A stretch of 64,000 nucleotides of DNA from Flavilitoribacter nigricans DSM 23189 = NBRC 102662 (GCF_002646595.1 NZ_PDUD01000002.1:124001-188000); one strand, 5' to 3'. Numbered from the stretch's first letter, positions 51,597 through 62,187 are shown. Notes: a model not told the origin generated them from the sequence alone. Program-made: numbers and translations.

Positions 51597-53366
51597 ATGC
51601 ACCTGAATATATTAGCACTGGATCTGGACGGAACACTGGCCAAAGACGGGATCGTAGCCGACGAGACCTGGCAGGCCCTGCGCAATATGAAGGCCGCCGG
51701 TTTTGTATTGATCCTGGTGACGGGACGGCGACTGAGTGTCATTCCCGGAATCGGCCCATTCGATGAGATCTGCGAAGCGGTTATCGCTGAAAACGGGGCG
51801 ACCATCTATTTCCCCCGTAGTGATACAACGGTCACTCCATTCGGCCGGCTGGCTCCCGAAGTTATCCAAAAGCTCGAAGGACTCGGCCGGGAGATCGAAT
51901 TCGGCGTAGCTATTGCCGCCACCTGGATCCCCCACGATCGTGAAGTACTTCACATTCTATCGGACACCGGCTACGCCGCTACGGTCGAGTACAATAAAGG
52001 CGCCGTTATGATCCTGCCTCCGGGGGCAACCAAGGGTTCCGGACTAAAGTATGCACTGGAAGAACTGGGCTATTCCACCCGTAACGTCATCGCTTGCGGT
52101 GATGCGGAAAACGACCGCAGTATGTTCGAGCAGGCGGACCTCTCCGTGGCGGTAGCCAATGCCATTCCCGCCATCCGGGATCTGGCCGATACGGTACTGA
52201 ACCAACCCAACGGAGCCGGTAGCCGGCAGATGATGGGACAGTTGCTGGCGGGAAAGATCCCTCCCTACCGTTGCCGGCCGCAACGCCGGATACAATTGGG
52301 ACAAAATACCGAAGGCGATCCGGTTTGCCTCAGCCCGTTTAATCTCCTGGACAGTAATTGGGGGATCGTCGGATCCAGCGGCACCGGTAAATCCTGGCTG
52401 GCCGGAATGATCATGGAACAGCTGCTCCGGATCGGCTACCAGGTCTGTGTGATCGACCCCGAAGGAGATTACCGTTCCATTCGGGCCTTTCCCCGTACGA
52501 TCGTACTCGGCAGTGATTTCAGCTCGCCACCTTCCGTCGGCGACGTCATTACCTTACTGGAGTACGCCCGGGTGAGTATCATTCTGGACCTGACCTTGTA
52601 TAAGCGAGATGAAAAGATCACCTATGTGCGGGAATTCATGCAGGCCCTGAGTGGCATTCGGGCCAAACGGGGACTTCCGCACTGGTTCCTGATCGATGAA
52701 GCGCACTATTTCTGTCATACCGAGGGGGAACATCTGTCGGACCTGTTTTTGGAAAATGCCCAACGGGGAGGATTCACCTTTGTCACTTATTACCCGGATG
52801 CCCTGCCGAAAAAATTGCTCCAGGGGATCGATCACTGGATGTTCACCCAGATCAATCACCAGGCCACGATCAACGTGTTGCGCAAAAATATCCGACCACA
52901 GGAAAAGAGCTGTGATCTCGACGAGCTCCGGCAACTAAACGCCAGAGAGTTGTACCTCTGCCTGGGGGATACTCCGCAGTTGTCAGCGCCCGCTTCGGGC
53001 ATCGTTCGGCTGGACGGCGTCAACCGCTCCACCCAGCACGTAAGGCACCTGCACAAATACCTCCTGGCGCCGCTGCCGACGGACAAACAATTCTACTTTC
53101 ACGTGTCCGCCCCGGATCCCGGAGTGCGTCCGGCAGCAAGTTTGTGGGAATTCCGGCAGGCGCTTCCCAAACTTCCCGTTAAAACCATTAAATTTCACCT
53201 CGAAAGACATGATTTCGAAAAATGGCTGACCGAGGTAATTCACGATGATGAGTTGGCGCGGCAGGTCCGCAAACTGGCGGGGCGACCGGTAAAAGATGAA
53301 CAATTGAAAGAGGCCCTGGCCGCTACGGTTGCTAACCGCTTCGACGAACTGGAGAGTCTGATCTAA
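51597..53366 (+). CDS. HAD-IIB phosphatase fused to HerA/DUF87-type ATPase
   Basis: 589 residues from the ATG before HLNILALDLDGTLAKDG. Residues 1-~215 are a Cof-like HAD hydrolase: Asp9 and Asp11 in LDLDGT, the VTGRR region, KGSGLKYALEELG with the motif III Lys, and GDAENDRS at 168-175. Residues ~225-520 are a P-loop ATPase of the HerA/VirB4-like kind: Walker A GSSGTGKSW at 259-267, DPEGDYRSI, and Walker B HWFLIDEAH at 362-370. The last ~70 residues are charged and helical. It may couple dephosphorylation of a small molecule to a nucleic-acid or protein-remodelling motor; the combined function is unknown. It lies between glucokinase and a P-type ATPase, all co-directional. Confidence 0.85.
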   Translation: MHLNILALDLDGTLAKDGIVADETWQALRNMKAAGFVLILVTGRRLSVIPGIGPFDEICEAVIAENGATIYFPRSDTTVTPFGRLAPEVIQKLEGLGREIEFGVAIAATWIPHDREVLHILSDTGYAATVEYNKGAVMILPPGATKGSGLKYALEELGYSTRNVIACGDAENDRSMFEQADLSVAVANAIPAIRDLADTVLNQPNGAGSRQMMGQLLAGKIPPYRCRPQRRIQLGQNTEGDPVCLSPFNLLDSNWGIVGSSGTGKSWLAGMIMEQLLRIGYQVCVIDPEGDYRSIRAFPRTIVLGSDFSSPPSVGDVITLLEYARVSIILDLTLYKRDEKITYVREFMQALSGIRAKRGLPHWFLIDEAHYFCHTEGEHLSDLFLENAQRGGFTFVTYYPDALPKKLLQGIDHWMFTQINHQATINVLRKNIRPQEKSCDLDELRQLNARELYLCLGDTPQLSAPASGIVRLDGVNRSTQHVRHLHKYLLAPLPTDKQFYFHVSAPDPGVRPAASLWEFRQALPKLPVKTIKFHLERHDFEKWLTEVIHDDELARQVRKLAGRPVKDEQLKEALAATVANRFDELESLI

Positions 53367-53451
53367 AGCGGATTACCGACTTTAACCGATCGGAAGTTGC
53401 CGCTGGCTGAAATATCGTAGTGGATCCCGCAAGGGAAGACACGTTAATAAA

Positions 53452-56016
53452 ATGACCGCATTGGATACAAAGAGTACATCCTTGTCGCCGGGTAACACAG
53501 AAAACCCGTACCCGCTCCCCGGCCTGAGCACGGCCGAAGTTGACCGTATCCGCGCTTCCCGGGGGGAACAAGAGAGCCGACGGGGACTAAGTCCGGGCTG
53601 GCGGATCGTCCGGGAGATCGTTACCGAACCGATGTTCCTGATCCTGATCGTTACCGCCAGTATCTATTTCATTCTGCAGGAAACCACCGAAGCTTTTTTC
53701 ATGCTGGGCGCTATTGCCCTTATCTCAGCCATTTCCTGGTATCAGAGCTCGCGGGCGCAGCAGGCTCTGGATGCGCTGAACGCCTACACCCAGGTGCTTG
53801 TCCGCGTGATCCGGGACAATCGCCTGCTGGAGATCAAACGGGAGGCGCTGGTACCGGGTGATTTCGTGGTGGTCACGGAAGGTGACCTGATACCGGTAGA
53901 CGGGCAACTCGTGCTGGCCAATGACCTCAGCGTCAACGAATCCATTCTCACCGGAGAGGCTTTTGCGGTATCCAAACAGGTAGAAGGGAATGCGGAAGAA
54001 CAACAGATCTTTCAGGGAACCCTGGCCCTGTCCGGTCAGGGGGTGGTCCGCGCTACTGCCGTTGCCGAGCAGACCCGTATGCACCAGATCGGCCGGGCGA
54101 TCGACGAACTCGACCAGCAAAAGTCGGTCTTACAGCTGCAGGTGGAGCGCTTCGTTAAAAGAATGGCCATACTGGGTACGGCTGTTTTCTTCCTCATCCT
54201 GCTGGTGGATTTTTTCCGCACCCGGGAATTCCTGAACAGCCTGCTGGAAGGTCTGACCATCGCTATGTCCGTGCTGCCCGAGGAGATCCCCGTGGCCTTT
54301 ACGGTATTTTTGGCGCTGGGAGCATTTCGCCTTGCCAAACAGGATATCATCGTCAAACGGTCCAATACAACCGAATCGCTGGGGTCGGTCAATGTGCTCT
54401 GCCTGGATAAAACCGGCACCATCACCGAAAACCGGATGGAACTGCGGCACCTCTACACCTATCAGGACGATACCATCAAGAGCAGCCGGGAAGCCGGCCC
54501 CGGAGCTGATCTGGAATTGATCCAAACGGCCATGTGGGCCAGTGAAACAACTCCTTTTGATCCTATGGAACAGGCCCTGCACAGGGCCTACGAGCAGCTT
54601 GCGCCCACAGACGAGAGAGGCGTTTACCACATGGTAGATGAGTATCCGCTTTCCGGCAAACCGCCGATGATGACCCACGTATTTTCCCGTACGGACCGGC
54701 CCGAGATCATCGCCACCAAAGGTGCCCCGGAGGCGGTACTGGCTTGTACCCGGCTCAGCGAAACCGAGAAAGAACACATCCGGGAAAAGATCGACCGGCT
54801 ATCGGCCCAGGGGCTACGGATACTGGGCGTAGGGCGGGTCGACAAGATCCCCGAAACGCTACCGGCAAAACAACAGGATCTTACCTTCGAATTCCTCGGT
54901 CTGGTGGGATTCTACGATCCACCCAAAAAAGATATCCAGGCTTCCTTCCAGCGGCTCTATCGGGCCGGTATTCAGCTCAAGATCATCACCGGCGACAGCA
55001 TTAATACCACGACCGCCATTGCCCGCCAGAGCGGTTTTGTTTTTGACCATCCCCCGATCACCGGGGCCGAGCTGGATGAACTTTCCCCGGAGCAGCTGGC
55101 GGAAACCACCCGCGAAACGGAACTATTCTGCCGGATCGCGCCGGAACAAAAACTCCGGATTGTCCAGTCGCTCAAAGATCAGGGCCTGATCGTGGGAATG
55201 ACGGGTGACGGGGTCAATGACGGGCTCGCCCTCAAAGCCGCTCACATCGGTATTGCCATGGGGCTGCAGGGTACCGAGATCGCCCGCAGGGCCGCATCGT
55301 TGATCCTGGTAAACGGAAAACTGGATGCCATTGCGGAAGCCGTCGCCGTAGGACGCCGTATTTACGACAATCTCAAAAAGGCGATCCAGTACATCATTTC
55401 CATTCACATTCCCATTATTCTTACCGTTACCATTCCCATATTGCTCAACTGGAAATACGCCGCCATCTTCAGTCCGGTGCACGTCATCTTCCTGGAACTG
55501 ATCATGGGCCCGACCTGTTCAATCGTCTACGAAAACGAACCGATGGAACCCAATACCATGGACCGACCGCCACGGGCCATCGGCCAGACTTTTTTTGGCA
55601 CCCGGGAATTGCTCACCAGCATTCTGCAGGGCCTGGTGATCACGGCCGGCGTACTGGGTGTCTACGGCTACGGCCTGGCGCAGGGGCTATCCGAGACCAC
55701 TACCCGCAGTCTGGTCTTCCTTACACTACTGATCGCTAATATTTTTTTAACGCTGGTCAACCGCTCCTTTTATTATTCCATCTTCCAAACGATCCGCTAT
55801 AAGAACCGTCGCATGGTCTGGATCCTGCTTCTGACCATTAGTTTGATGTTGCTCATGGTGTATCTGCCGCCCCTGGCAGCCTTTTTCGGCATCGCGCCGC
55901 TGAGTTGGCTGCAGTTGGGGATTGCCGTGGCGGTGGGGGCGGGTACGACGCTTTGGTTTGAGTTGGTGAAGGGGTGGGGGACGGTTGACGGTCGATGGTC
56001 GAAGGTGGACGGTTGA
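53452..56016 (+). CDS. P-type cation-transporting ATPase (PEEIP type)
   Basis: 854 residues. The actuator-domain TGE is at 168-170, phosphorylation Asp319 lies in CLDKTGT, the P-domain has [16 protein letters not shown], and about ten membrane segments are present. The membrane ion-site motif in M4 reads PEEIP rather than the PEGLP of SERCA-type calcium pumps, so the ion may be calcium, magnesium or another cation. The final ~11 residues (TVDGRWSKVDG) and the stop codon are encoded by the heptamer repeat that begins at 55976, so the original C terminus may have been replaced. It is convergent with a second P-type ATPase. Confidence 0.9.
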   Translation: MTALDTKSTSLSPGNTENPYPLPGLSTAEVDRIRASRGEQESRRGLSPGWRIVREIVTEPMFLILIVTASIYFILQETTEAFFMLGAIALISAISWYQSSRAQQALDALNAYTQVLVRVIRDNRLLEIKREALVPGDFVVVTEGDLIPVDGQLVLANDLSVNESILTGEAFAVSKQVEGNAEEQQIFQGTLALSGQGVVRATAVAEQTRMHQIGRAIDELDQQKSVLQLQVERFVKRMAILGTAVFFLILLVDFFRTREFLNSLLEGLTIAMSVLPEEIPVAFTVFLALGAFRLAKQDIIVKRSNTTESLGSVNVLCLDKTGTITENRMELRHLYTYQDDTIKSSREAGPGADLELIQTAMWASETTPFDPMEQALHRAYEQLAPTDERGVYHMVDEYPLSGKPPMMTHVFSRTDRPEIIATKGAPEAVLACTRLSETEKEHIREKIDRLSAQGLRILGVGRVDKIPETLPAKQQDLTFEFLGLVGFYDPPKKDIQASFQRLYRAGIQLKIITGDSINTTTAIARQSGFVFDHPPITGAELDELSPEQLAETTRETELFCRIAPEQKLRIVQSLKDQGLIVGMTGDGVNDGLALKAAHIGIAMGLQGTEIARRAASLILVNGKLDAIAEAVAVGRRIYDNLKKAIQYIISIHIPIILTVTIPILLNWKYAAIFSPVHVIFLELIMGPTCSIVYENEPMEPNTMDRPPRAIGQTFFGTRELLTSILQGLVITAGVLGVYGYGLAQGLSETTTRSLVFLTLLIANIFLTLVNRSFYYSIFQTIRYKNRRMVWILLLTISLMLLMVYLPPLAAFFGIAPLSWLQLGIAVAVGAGTTLWFELVKGWGTVDGRWSKVDG

Positions 56017-56079
56017 CGGTTGACGGTGTTGGTAGACGGTCGATGGGTGACGGTTGACGGTCGAAGGTGGACGGTTGAC
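55976..56079. repeat. Heptamer tandem repeat (GGTnGAn) overlapping the P-type ATPase stop
   Basis: About 15 units of 7 bp (GGGGGAC, GGTTGAC, GGTCGAT, GGTCGAA, GGTGGAC, GGTTGAC, GGTTGAC, a 6-bp GGTGTT, GGTAGAC, GGTCGAT, GGGTGAC, GGTTGAC, GGTCGAA, GGTGGAC, GGTTGAC). The ATPase stop TGA (56014-56016) is part of a GGTTGAC unit. Confidence 0.85.
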
Positions 56080-56110
56080 GGTTGTGGACAGTGTCGGTTA
56101 AGTTTTAACA

Positions 56111-56180
56111 CTGACACCTGACACCTGACTCCTGCTAACTGACACCTGACACCTGACACCTGACACCTAAACAACTAACA
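56111..56180. repeat. Heptamer tandem repeat (CTGACAC), about 10 units
   Basis: A second heptamer family, 31 bp after the first: CTGACAC twice, CTGACTC, CTGCTAA, CTGACAC four times, CTAAACA, ACTAACA. Same 7-bp period but a different sequence. Confidence 0.85.
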
Positions 56181-56267
56181 CCTCCCCCCTGCTCCCAAAC
56201 CACCAATCCAACAGCAAAAGAAAGGCCGTCAACATAATAGCCAGGCAATTAGTCGCCGAACACCAAC

Positions 56268-56299
56268 ATCAACACCTTAACACTTTAAAACATTAACAC
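56268..56299. repeat. Degenerate octamer repeat abutting the second ATPase stop
   Basis: Four 8-bp units (ATCAACAC, CTTAACAC, TTTAAAAC, ATTAACAC) end exactly where the stop codon of the minus-strand ATPase gene begins (56300). Similar to the array at 21333-21380. Confidence 0.6.
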
Positions 56300-59011
56300 C
56301 TATAATCTCAGCAATCGGGCGATCCGGACCATCATTACCGGCGTTATGCTGAACAGCAGTACCCAGCCCAGCCATTCCATCCGAAAAGGTACGAGGTGCA
56401 GAGCTGCCTGTAAGGGCGCTATCCAGTAAGCCAATAGCATAATGAGAATACTGCCGGCGAGGGCCATCCAGACATAAGGATTGCGGGTGATGGCATTGCG
56501 CCAAAAGGACTGGTGCGGGTCCGGCAGATTGAAGACGTGCCAGAGTTGAGCGATAATTATGGTGTAAAACGCAAAATTATTGGCCGGTGCATCCCCCAGT
56601 TGTAAATAATAAATGGCCCAGAGGAAGGCTCCTATGGTGGCAACGGTCAGGGCCAGAGCGTATTCGATGATTGCCCGCCAGGCGTGTGGGGTAATGATGG
56701 GTTCTCCTTTACCCCGGGGCGGCCGCTCCATGACGCCGTCATCGACCCGGTTCATCCCGAGTGCGAGGGCCGGAAATACATCCGTCACCATGTTCATAAA
56801 CAGAATCTGCAGAGGGAACAGTGGCAGTGCGAGATTGGAGAGGTAGGCCCCGGCCACGATCAGCAGCTCACTTAAATTACAGGAGATGAGGTAGATCACG
56901 AAATGGCGGATATTGGTAAAGATGCCCCGCCCCTGCCGGATCGCTTCGGTAATCGAGGCAAACTGGTCGTCCTTCAGTACCAGGTCCGAAGCTTCTTTGG
57001 CGGCTTCGGTACCCCGGCTGCCCATGGCAATGCCGATATCTGCTTTTTTCAGGGCCGGCGCATCGTTGACGCCGTCGCCGGTCATGCCGACAATGAAACC
57101 TTCCTGCTGAAAAAGGTCCACGAGGTGCAGCTTCTGGGCCGGATTGACCCGGGCAAAGATCCGGGCGCTGAGGAGTCGTTGTTTCTCCCGCTCGCTGAGC
57201 TCGGCCGGTGGTTTAATGTCCGGGCCTTTGATCACGGGGCTTTCGGCGAAACCGATCAGTCCGGTTTTCAAACCGATATTTTTGGCCGTTTCCGGATGAT
57301 CCCCGGTGGCCATAACGACCTGCACCCCGGCTGCCTTACACCGATCGATCGCACTTTTTACCGTTTGCCGGGGAGGATCGAGAAAGCCGACAAAACCGAT
57401 GAAGACGATGTTTTCAAAAAAATCTGCCTTGGGTACGGGGATTTCACTGTATCCGAAACCTAACACCCGCAGGCCTTTGGCCGCCAGGGTATCCGCCTTA
57501 TCCATCCAGGCCCGTCGTTGTGTTTCGGACAGTGGGATCTTCCCGTCCACGGTCAATATGTAATCGCTTTCCCGGAGCAGGATCTCCATGGCTCCTTTGA
57601 TGCACACCAGGTAATCCGGTCGTCGACCGTTTTTGTGGAGGGTGCCCATCATCTTGCGTTCACTGTCAAAGGGGATTTCGCGGATCCGGGAGTAAGCGTC
57701 TCGGATCGCTGCGGGAGCGGTATCACTTCCCGCTACCATTTTCAGCAATGCTATTTCCAGCGGATCACCGGTACCCGGTCCGGAGGGGTGTTCATCCAGG
57801 CTGGCATTATTACAGAGTACCGCCACGTGCTGTAATTGGCTGTGGGCGTAGGTCTGCAACAGATACCGATCCGCGGGATCATCCAACACCAGTTGTTCTC
57901 CCTGAAAATGAACGCCGGCGGTGCCGAATTCAAAACCCATGACATCCGGCAACAACTGATTTTCGGTCAGGGTGCCGGTCTTATCCGTAATGATCACCTG
58001 GGTTTCACCCAGGGTTTCTACCGCACTGAGCTTTTTCACGATCACCTGCTGCCGCGCCAGCCGCAACATGCCCCGGGCCAGGGCGATCGTAGCTACGACC
58101 GGTAAACCTTCGGGCACCGCTGCGATCGCCAGCGCAATCGCCATTTCGATCATCAGAAAAATATCGCGGCCCTGGAGCAGACCGATCACCAGGATCATGA
58201 GGGCCAGGGCCAGCGCCAGCCAGATCAACTTCTGACTCAGTTTACTCAGCTTTTTCTCCAGCGGGGTTACTTCCTTGCTCGCGCGTTGCGCCAGGTCGGC
58301 GATCTTACCGATCTCAGTCCGAGAGCCGGTACGCACTACCACCGCCCGGGCATTCCCGCGACTTACCACCGTACCCCGGAACAACATATTTCGTTGATCC
58401 CCCAAAACCGTGGTGGCGGCAATCGGTTCTATCTGCTTACTGACCGCAACGCTCTCCCCGGTAAGGGCGGATTCATTGACCCCCAGATTGACCGTTTCCA
58501 GCAACCGCATATCGGCGGCGGGAATATCTCCGGCTTCCAGGTACACTACATCTCCGGGTACCAGACCGGCAGTTTCTACTTCTACCAGTTTACCATTGCG
58601 GTAGACCCGGGCAAAGGTTTGGGTGAGTTGGCGCAGGGCTTCCATGGAGCTCATGGCCTGCCATTCCATGGCAAATCCGATAATGGCATTGATCAGGATG
58701 ACCACCAGAATGGCGATGGCCTCGAGGTCTTCACCAAAACCGAACGCCAGCGCTGATGCCAGCGCCAGTACCCAGGCCAGTGGACTCTTGAATTGTTCGA
58801 GGAATAGCTGGAGCAGGCTTTTTTGACGGTAGAGTTCCAATTCATTGGGGCCAACCTGCTCCAGACGGCTTTTCGCTTCCTCCGTGGTCAGGCCGGTGTC
58901 TATTGACACTTCCAATGAATGAACCACATCGGATGCCGTCATCAGATACGCTGCTAACGGCAGGGCGTATATTTCTTTTACGGTCGATATTTTCGCGGGA
59001 GCGGTGTTCAT
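56300..59011 (-). CDS. SERCA-like (P2A) calcium-transporting P-type ATPase
   Basis: 903 residues. The cation-ATPase N domain is at ~30-95. TGES is at 184-187, PEGLP at 300-304 is the calcium-pump M4 motif, phosphorylation Asp343 is in [30 protein letters not shown] forms the P-domain hinge, and there are ten membrane segments. It would export calcium (or manganese) from the cytoplasm using ATP. It is convergent with the PEEIP-type ATPase; the two share a low-complexity 3' region. Confidence 0.94.
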   Translation of the reverse strand: MNTAPAKISTVKEIYALPLAAYLMTASDVVHSLEVSIDTGLTTEEAKSRLEQVGPNELELYRQKSLLQLFLEQFKSPLAWVLALASALAFGFGEDLEAIAILVVILINAIIGFAMEWQAMSSMEALRQLTQTFARVYRNGKLVEVETAGLVPGDVVYLEAGDIPAADMRLLETVNLGVNESALTGESVAVSKQIEPIAATTVLGDQRNMLFRGTVVSRGNARAVVVRTGSRTEIGKIADLAQRASKEVTPLEKKLSKLSQKLIWLALALALMILVIGLLQGRDIFLMIEMAIALAIAAVPEGLPVVATIALARGMLRLARQQVIVKKLSAVETLGETQVIITDKTGTLTENQLLPDVMGFEFGTAGVHFQGEQLVLDDPADRYLLQTYAHSQLQHVAVLCNNASLDEHPSGPGTGDPLEIALLKMVAGSDTAPAAIRDAYSRIREIPFDSERKMMGTLHKNGRRPDYLVCIKGAMEILLRESDYILTVDGKIPLSETQRRAWMDKADTLAAKGLRVLGFGYSEIPVPKADFFENIVFIGFVGFLDPPRQTVKSAIDRCKAAGVQVVMATGDHPETAKNIGLKTGLIGFAESPVIKGPDIKPPAELSEREKQRLLSARIFARVNPAQKLHLVDLFQQEGFIVGMTGDGVNDAPALKKADIGIAMGSRGTEAAKEASDLVLKDDQFASITEAIRQGRGIFTNIRHFVIYLISCNLSELLIVAGAYLSNLALPLFPLQILFMNMVTDVFPALALGMNRVDDGVMERPPRGKGEPIITPHAWRAIIEYALALTVATIGAFLWAIYYLQLGDAPANNFAFYTIIIAQLWHVFNLPDPHQSFWRNAITRNPYVWMALAGSILIMLLAYWIAPLQAALHLVPFRMEWLGWVLLFSITPVMMVRIARLLRL

Positions 59012-59064
59012 AATGAGCTCCGGTATTCTGGTTTTGCCTGTCTTCGTTCAGGATCCGCGGATGA

Positions 59065-60270
59065 TCAAATTTCGTATTCCGGTTGCCAAAACTGCATTTC
59101 CTCGTTCCGCATGGCGTCAATGGCCATACGCACGCTGATCGCCGTCCGGGCCCCGGTGTAGATGTTGGAAACCGGCTGGTGATTATCGCGAATACATTCG
59201 TAAAATTCCTGCAGAGCGTAGTGGGTACCTTCCCAACCTTCCTTTGTATTATCACCATTCAGTTCCATGCCCTGATTGGCTTCCATCATTTTCATGGTCG
59301 CGCCGCTTACGCCGTCGACCGTACCCATTACTTTACTGTTCGGGCGTTCGAAGAACAGGCGACCCTTGTCAATACCGAGACTGATGGTGCCCTTGGAACC
59401 CCGGAATTCCATCAGATAACCGTTGTGGGCGTTGGCGGTCAGGGAAATACAGTTGACCTTCATACCGTTGGGATAACGCAGCAGGGAGTTCACATTGTCG
59501 AAGGTTTCCCGGCCGTCTTTCCAGTAATCGATACCGCCGAAGCCGGTGACTTTCTCCGGATGCGAATTAAAGATCCAGTTGATGTAATCGATCTGGTGGG
59601 AATGCAGTTCTGCCGTCAGGCCGCCGGAGTATTCGCGGTACATTCTCCAGTTGATCAGGCGTTCGTAACCGGGTTCGGGTACCGGACGGCGCCAGTCGGC
59701 ATTGCGGTTCCACTGGACGTAGACATTCGTCACTTCACCGATGCTACCGCCGCGGATCATTTCGGCTACCTTGAAGTAAAGCGGCAGGTAGCGGTACTGA
59801 TGGCCAACCTGAAATACCTGGCCTTTGTGCTGCTCTACCAGATGGACCAGATCCAGTGCTTCCCGGATCTGATAGGTCATTGTTTTTTCCTGGTAGACAT
59901 GTTTGCCGGCGGCCAGCGCGGCTTTGGACATCTCAAAGTGCATGGAAAGCGGCGTGGCAATGATGACCGCATCTACCTCCTTATCGTCCAGCAGCTCCCG
60001 GTAGTCGGGATAAGCTTTGGTACCGCTGCCGGCATCGGCGATCGCCTTTTCCAACCGGAACGGCAGGATGTCCGAAGCGGCTACTACTTTCAGTTTGGGA
60101 AATTGTTGTAGGGTGCGAATGAGTCCGCCACCGCGATCACCGGTACCGATCACCCCGATCTGAAGTACATCGTTTTTGGCAATTCCCGCCGTGTCTCCAA
60201 AAATTTGTGGTCCGACCAGCATGGCGGATGTGGCCAGAGCGCTCTTTTCGAGGAAGGTTCTTCTTTTCAT
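59065..60270 (-). CDS. Gfo/Idh/MocA-family oxidoreductase with Tat signal
   Basis: 401 residues. [20 protein letters not shown] is a twin-arginine signal, so this NAD(P)-fold enzyme is exported, as in the GH109-like and related secreted members. The Rossmann motif is [12 protein letters not shown], and [12 protein letters not shown] stands where EKP is usual. [12 protein letters not shown] contributes the histidine region of the C-terminal alpha/beta domain. It probably acts on a sugar or inositol derivative with a tightly held NAD cofactor. No partner gene is adjacent. Confidence 0.92.
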   Translation of the reverse strand: MKRRTFLEKSALATSAMLVGPQIFGDTAGIAKNDVLQIGVIGTGDRGGGLIRTLQQFPKLKVVAASDILPFRLEKAIADAGSGTKAYPDYRELLDDKEVDAVIIATPLSMHFEMSKAALAAGKHVYQEKTMTYQIREALDLVHLVEQHKGQVFQVGHQYRYLPLYFKVAEMIRGGSIGEVTNVYVQWNRNADWRRPVPEPGYERLINWRMYREYSGGLTAELHSHQIDYINWIFNSHPEKVTGFGGIDYWKDGRETFDNVNSLLRYPNGMKVNCISLTANAHNGYLMEFRGSKGTISLGIDKGRLFFERPNSKVMGTVDGVSGATMKMMEANQGMELNGDNTKEGWEGTHYALQEFYECIRDNHQPVSNIYTGARTAISVRMAIDAMRNEEMQFWQPEYEI

Positions 60271-60481
60271 TGGTGTTTGTGTTTTTCGCTGAGCGGATCT
60301 TACCCGAAAGCAATTATCCGTCTAAGAGCATTACTACCTGTCTAAAGTTCGCGCTATCTGCCTGTTTTTCAACTGATAACCATCATTGCAAAACATGACA
60401 AATGACCTTATACCACCGCAAAAAATCCAGTAAATTCCATAGTCTGAAAACCATTGTCCGAGCACCAAAAAGAACCAAGCC

Positions 60482-62125
60482 ATGAAAACAAAAATCGCAT
60501 TCCTGCCGTGGATATTCGGATGGCTGATCCTCTTCCCATTCCTGCTCTCCGCTCAACCCGACCCGCCTTTGTTCGACGGATGGGAAGCAAATGATAAAGC
60601 GGCCATCGAGGCCCTGGTCATGTATCCGCAGGATACCCGTTCGGATATTCTGGAAGCCGCGAAATATCCGGAACTGCTGATCAAGATCGAAAGCCTGCAG
60701 AACAAGACCAGCCGCCAGTTCCGGCAACTGATCGCATCTCTGGATCAGGATCAGCAAAATACCCTGTATGACCTGGCCCGTTATCCGGGATTGGTCTCCC
60801 GTCTGGCCCTGGCCGAAGAGATCGGCGCACGAAATATTGAAGACATTCTGGTGGATTACCCGGAAGTGATCCACGCCCGGGCCCGGCAGGCTTTTCGCCG
60901 GTACGGAGGACTATTGCTGGAAATGGATGAAATGCATCTGGCCGCGGATCACCAGTTCAATGTCCTCATCGCTACTTATCCTTCCGATACCCGAGAGGCT
61001 TATCTCGACCTGGTCGATCTGCCGGAAGTGCTCAGCCTGCTGACGGAGAATATCCGCATGACCATCCTGGTAGGAGATCTGTACCGAAAAGATCCGGAAC
61101 AGCTCAATCGCCAGATGGACAGCCTCAATCTGGTAGTGGCGGAAGCCAATACCCGCGAGCTGGAAACCTGGCAGAAAAGCGTCGGTGAAGATCCGGAGGT
61201 GATGGCCGAACTCCGCACTGCCTCCGAGGAATTTGCCGAGGAATACGGCTACGATGACGTGTATTATGCCTATGACGATATGTATGCCGAAGAGGAGCCG
61301 GACCGCGATAAATACGTGATAGAGCAATATTTCTACTACAACTATCCCTACTGGTTCGGATTTCCTAACTGGTATTACTATCCACGCTGGCGCCCCTACC
61401 CGATCTGGTACGAATCCGGCTTTTATGTCGTGCTGGATGGTACCTTTATCATCAACCGGCTGCCGTCCTTTTATTTTACCTTCTGGTATTTCAACCGGCC
61501 ATACCACCATTATTACTATCCCCACCTGTCGCGGCAATTTGTGCGACACACCTACTACGGTCCCCGACCCGGAACCAGCAGCATTGCAGTAAATGTGCGA
61601 AGCTGGCAGCAAAACAACCGGGAAGTGATCACCGAAGCCTGGCTGCAGGATGATCGCAACAGTATTGAACGATTCCGGGAATACGGCAAATTTGAACTGG
61701 ACCGTGCGCAGTACAACCGCAAAAAACTGGAAAAAGAACTCTCGCCGACGGAATACCTGGACCGGCACCGGAATAAGTATCCAGAACTCAACCGTACCAA
61801 CGCAAAGCGGAGTGCGCCCACTCGGACGATCACGCGCCCGGACACTAATGTGCCGCGTACGGCACCGCAAAGTACACCTCCCCGGCAGACCGTCCCCAGG
61901 CGGGTGGAACCCGACCGGATCCGTATCACTCCCAGGGTAAGGATCGATACGCCTCCCAAAAAAGAAGTGCCGAAAATTAATAAAGGGGTGGATCAGCACC
62001 GGCGAACTATCGAGCGATCCAAAACGCCCCAACCCCGGGTGACGCCACGAACGACTCCCCGGATGGCGCCCAAGGTACCACCCCGGATAGTACCGAAAAC
62101 CAAAAAGAAAAAGGGAAACGGCTAA
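60482..62125 (+). CDS. Exported tyrosine-rich protein with helical YP repeats (DUF3300-like)
   Basis: 547 residues with a signal peptide (to ~LLSAQ, residue 22). Residues ~35-200 contain several ~35-residue helical units each carrying an LxxYP motif (LVMYPQDTRSDIL, YDLARYPGLVSRL, DYPEVIHARARQAF, TYPSDTREAYLDLVDLPEVL), reminiscent of DUF3300. Residues ~255-360 are extremely Tyr/Trp-rich (YYYNYPYWFGFPNWYYYPRW). The C-terminal ~130 residues are basic and rich in Arg, Pro and Thr. It is probably an envelope or cell-wall-associated protein; function unknown. Transcribed alone, divergent from the Gfo/Idh/MocA gene. Confidence 0.78.
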   Translation: MKTKIAFLPWIFGWLILFPFLLSAQPDPPLFDGWEANDKAAIEALVMYPQDTRSDILEAAKYPELLIKIESLQNKTSRQFRQLIASLDQDQQNTLYDLARYPGLVSRLALAEEIGARNIEDILVDYPEVIHARARQAFRRYGGLLLEMDEMHLAADHQFNVLIATYPSDTREAYLDLVDLPEVLSLLTENIRMTILVGDLYRKDPEQLNRQMDSLNLVVAEANTRELETWQKSVGEDPEVMAELRTASEEFAEEYGYDDVYYAYDDMYAEEEPDRDKYVIEQYFYYNYPYWFGFPNWYYYPRWRPYPIWYESGFYVVLDGTFIINRLPSFYFTFWYFNRPYHHYYYPHLSRQFVRHTYYGPRPGTSSIAVNVRSWQQNNREVITEAWLQDDRNSIERFREYGKFELDRAQYNRKKLEKELSPTEYLDRHRNKYPELNRTNAKRSAPTRTITRPDTNVPRTAPQSTPPRQTVPRRVEPDRIRITPRVRIDTPPKKEVPKINKGVDQHRRTIERSKTPQPRVTPRTTPRMAPKVPPRIVPKTKKKKGNG

Positions 62126-62187
62126 AGACCAGCCGGTTTCAGACCGGTTTTGGGGTTAGCCGATCATGTGGGTATCATGTTGACATT

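Noticed and set aside
51380-56180. Heptamer arrays as a CRISPR array
   Set aside because: Units are 7 bp with no unique spacers, and no cas genes are present.
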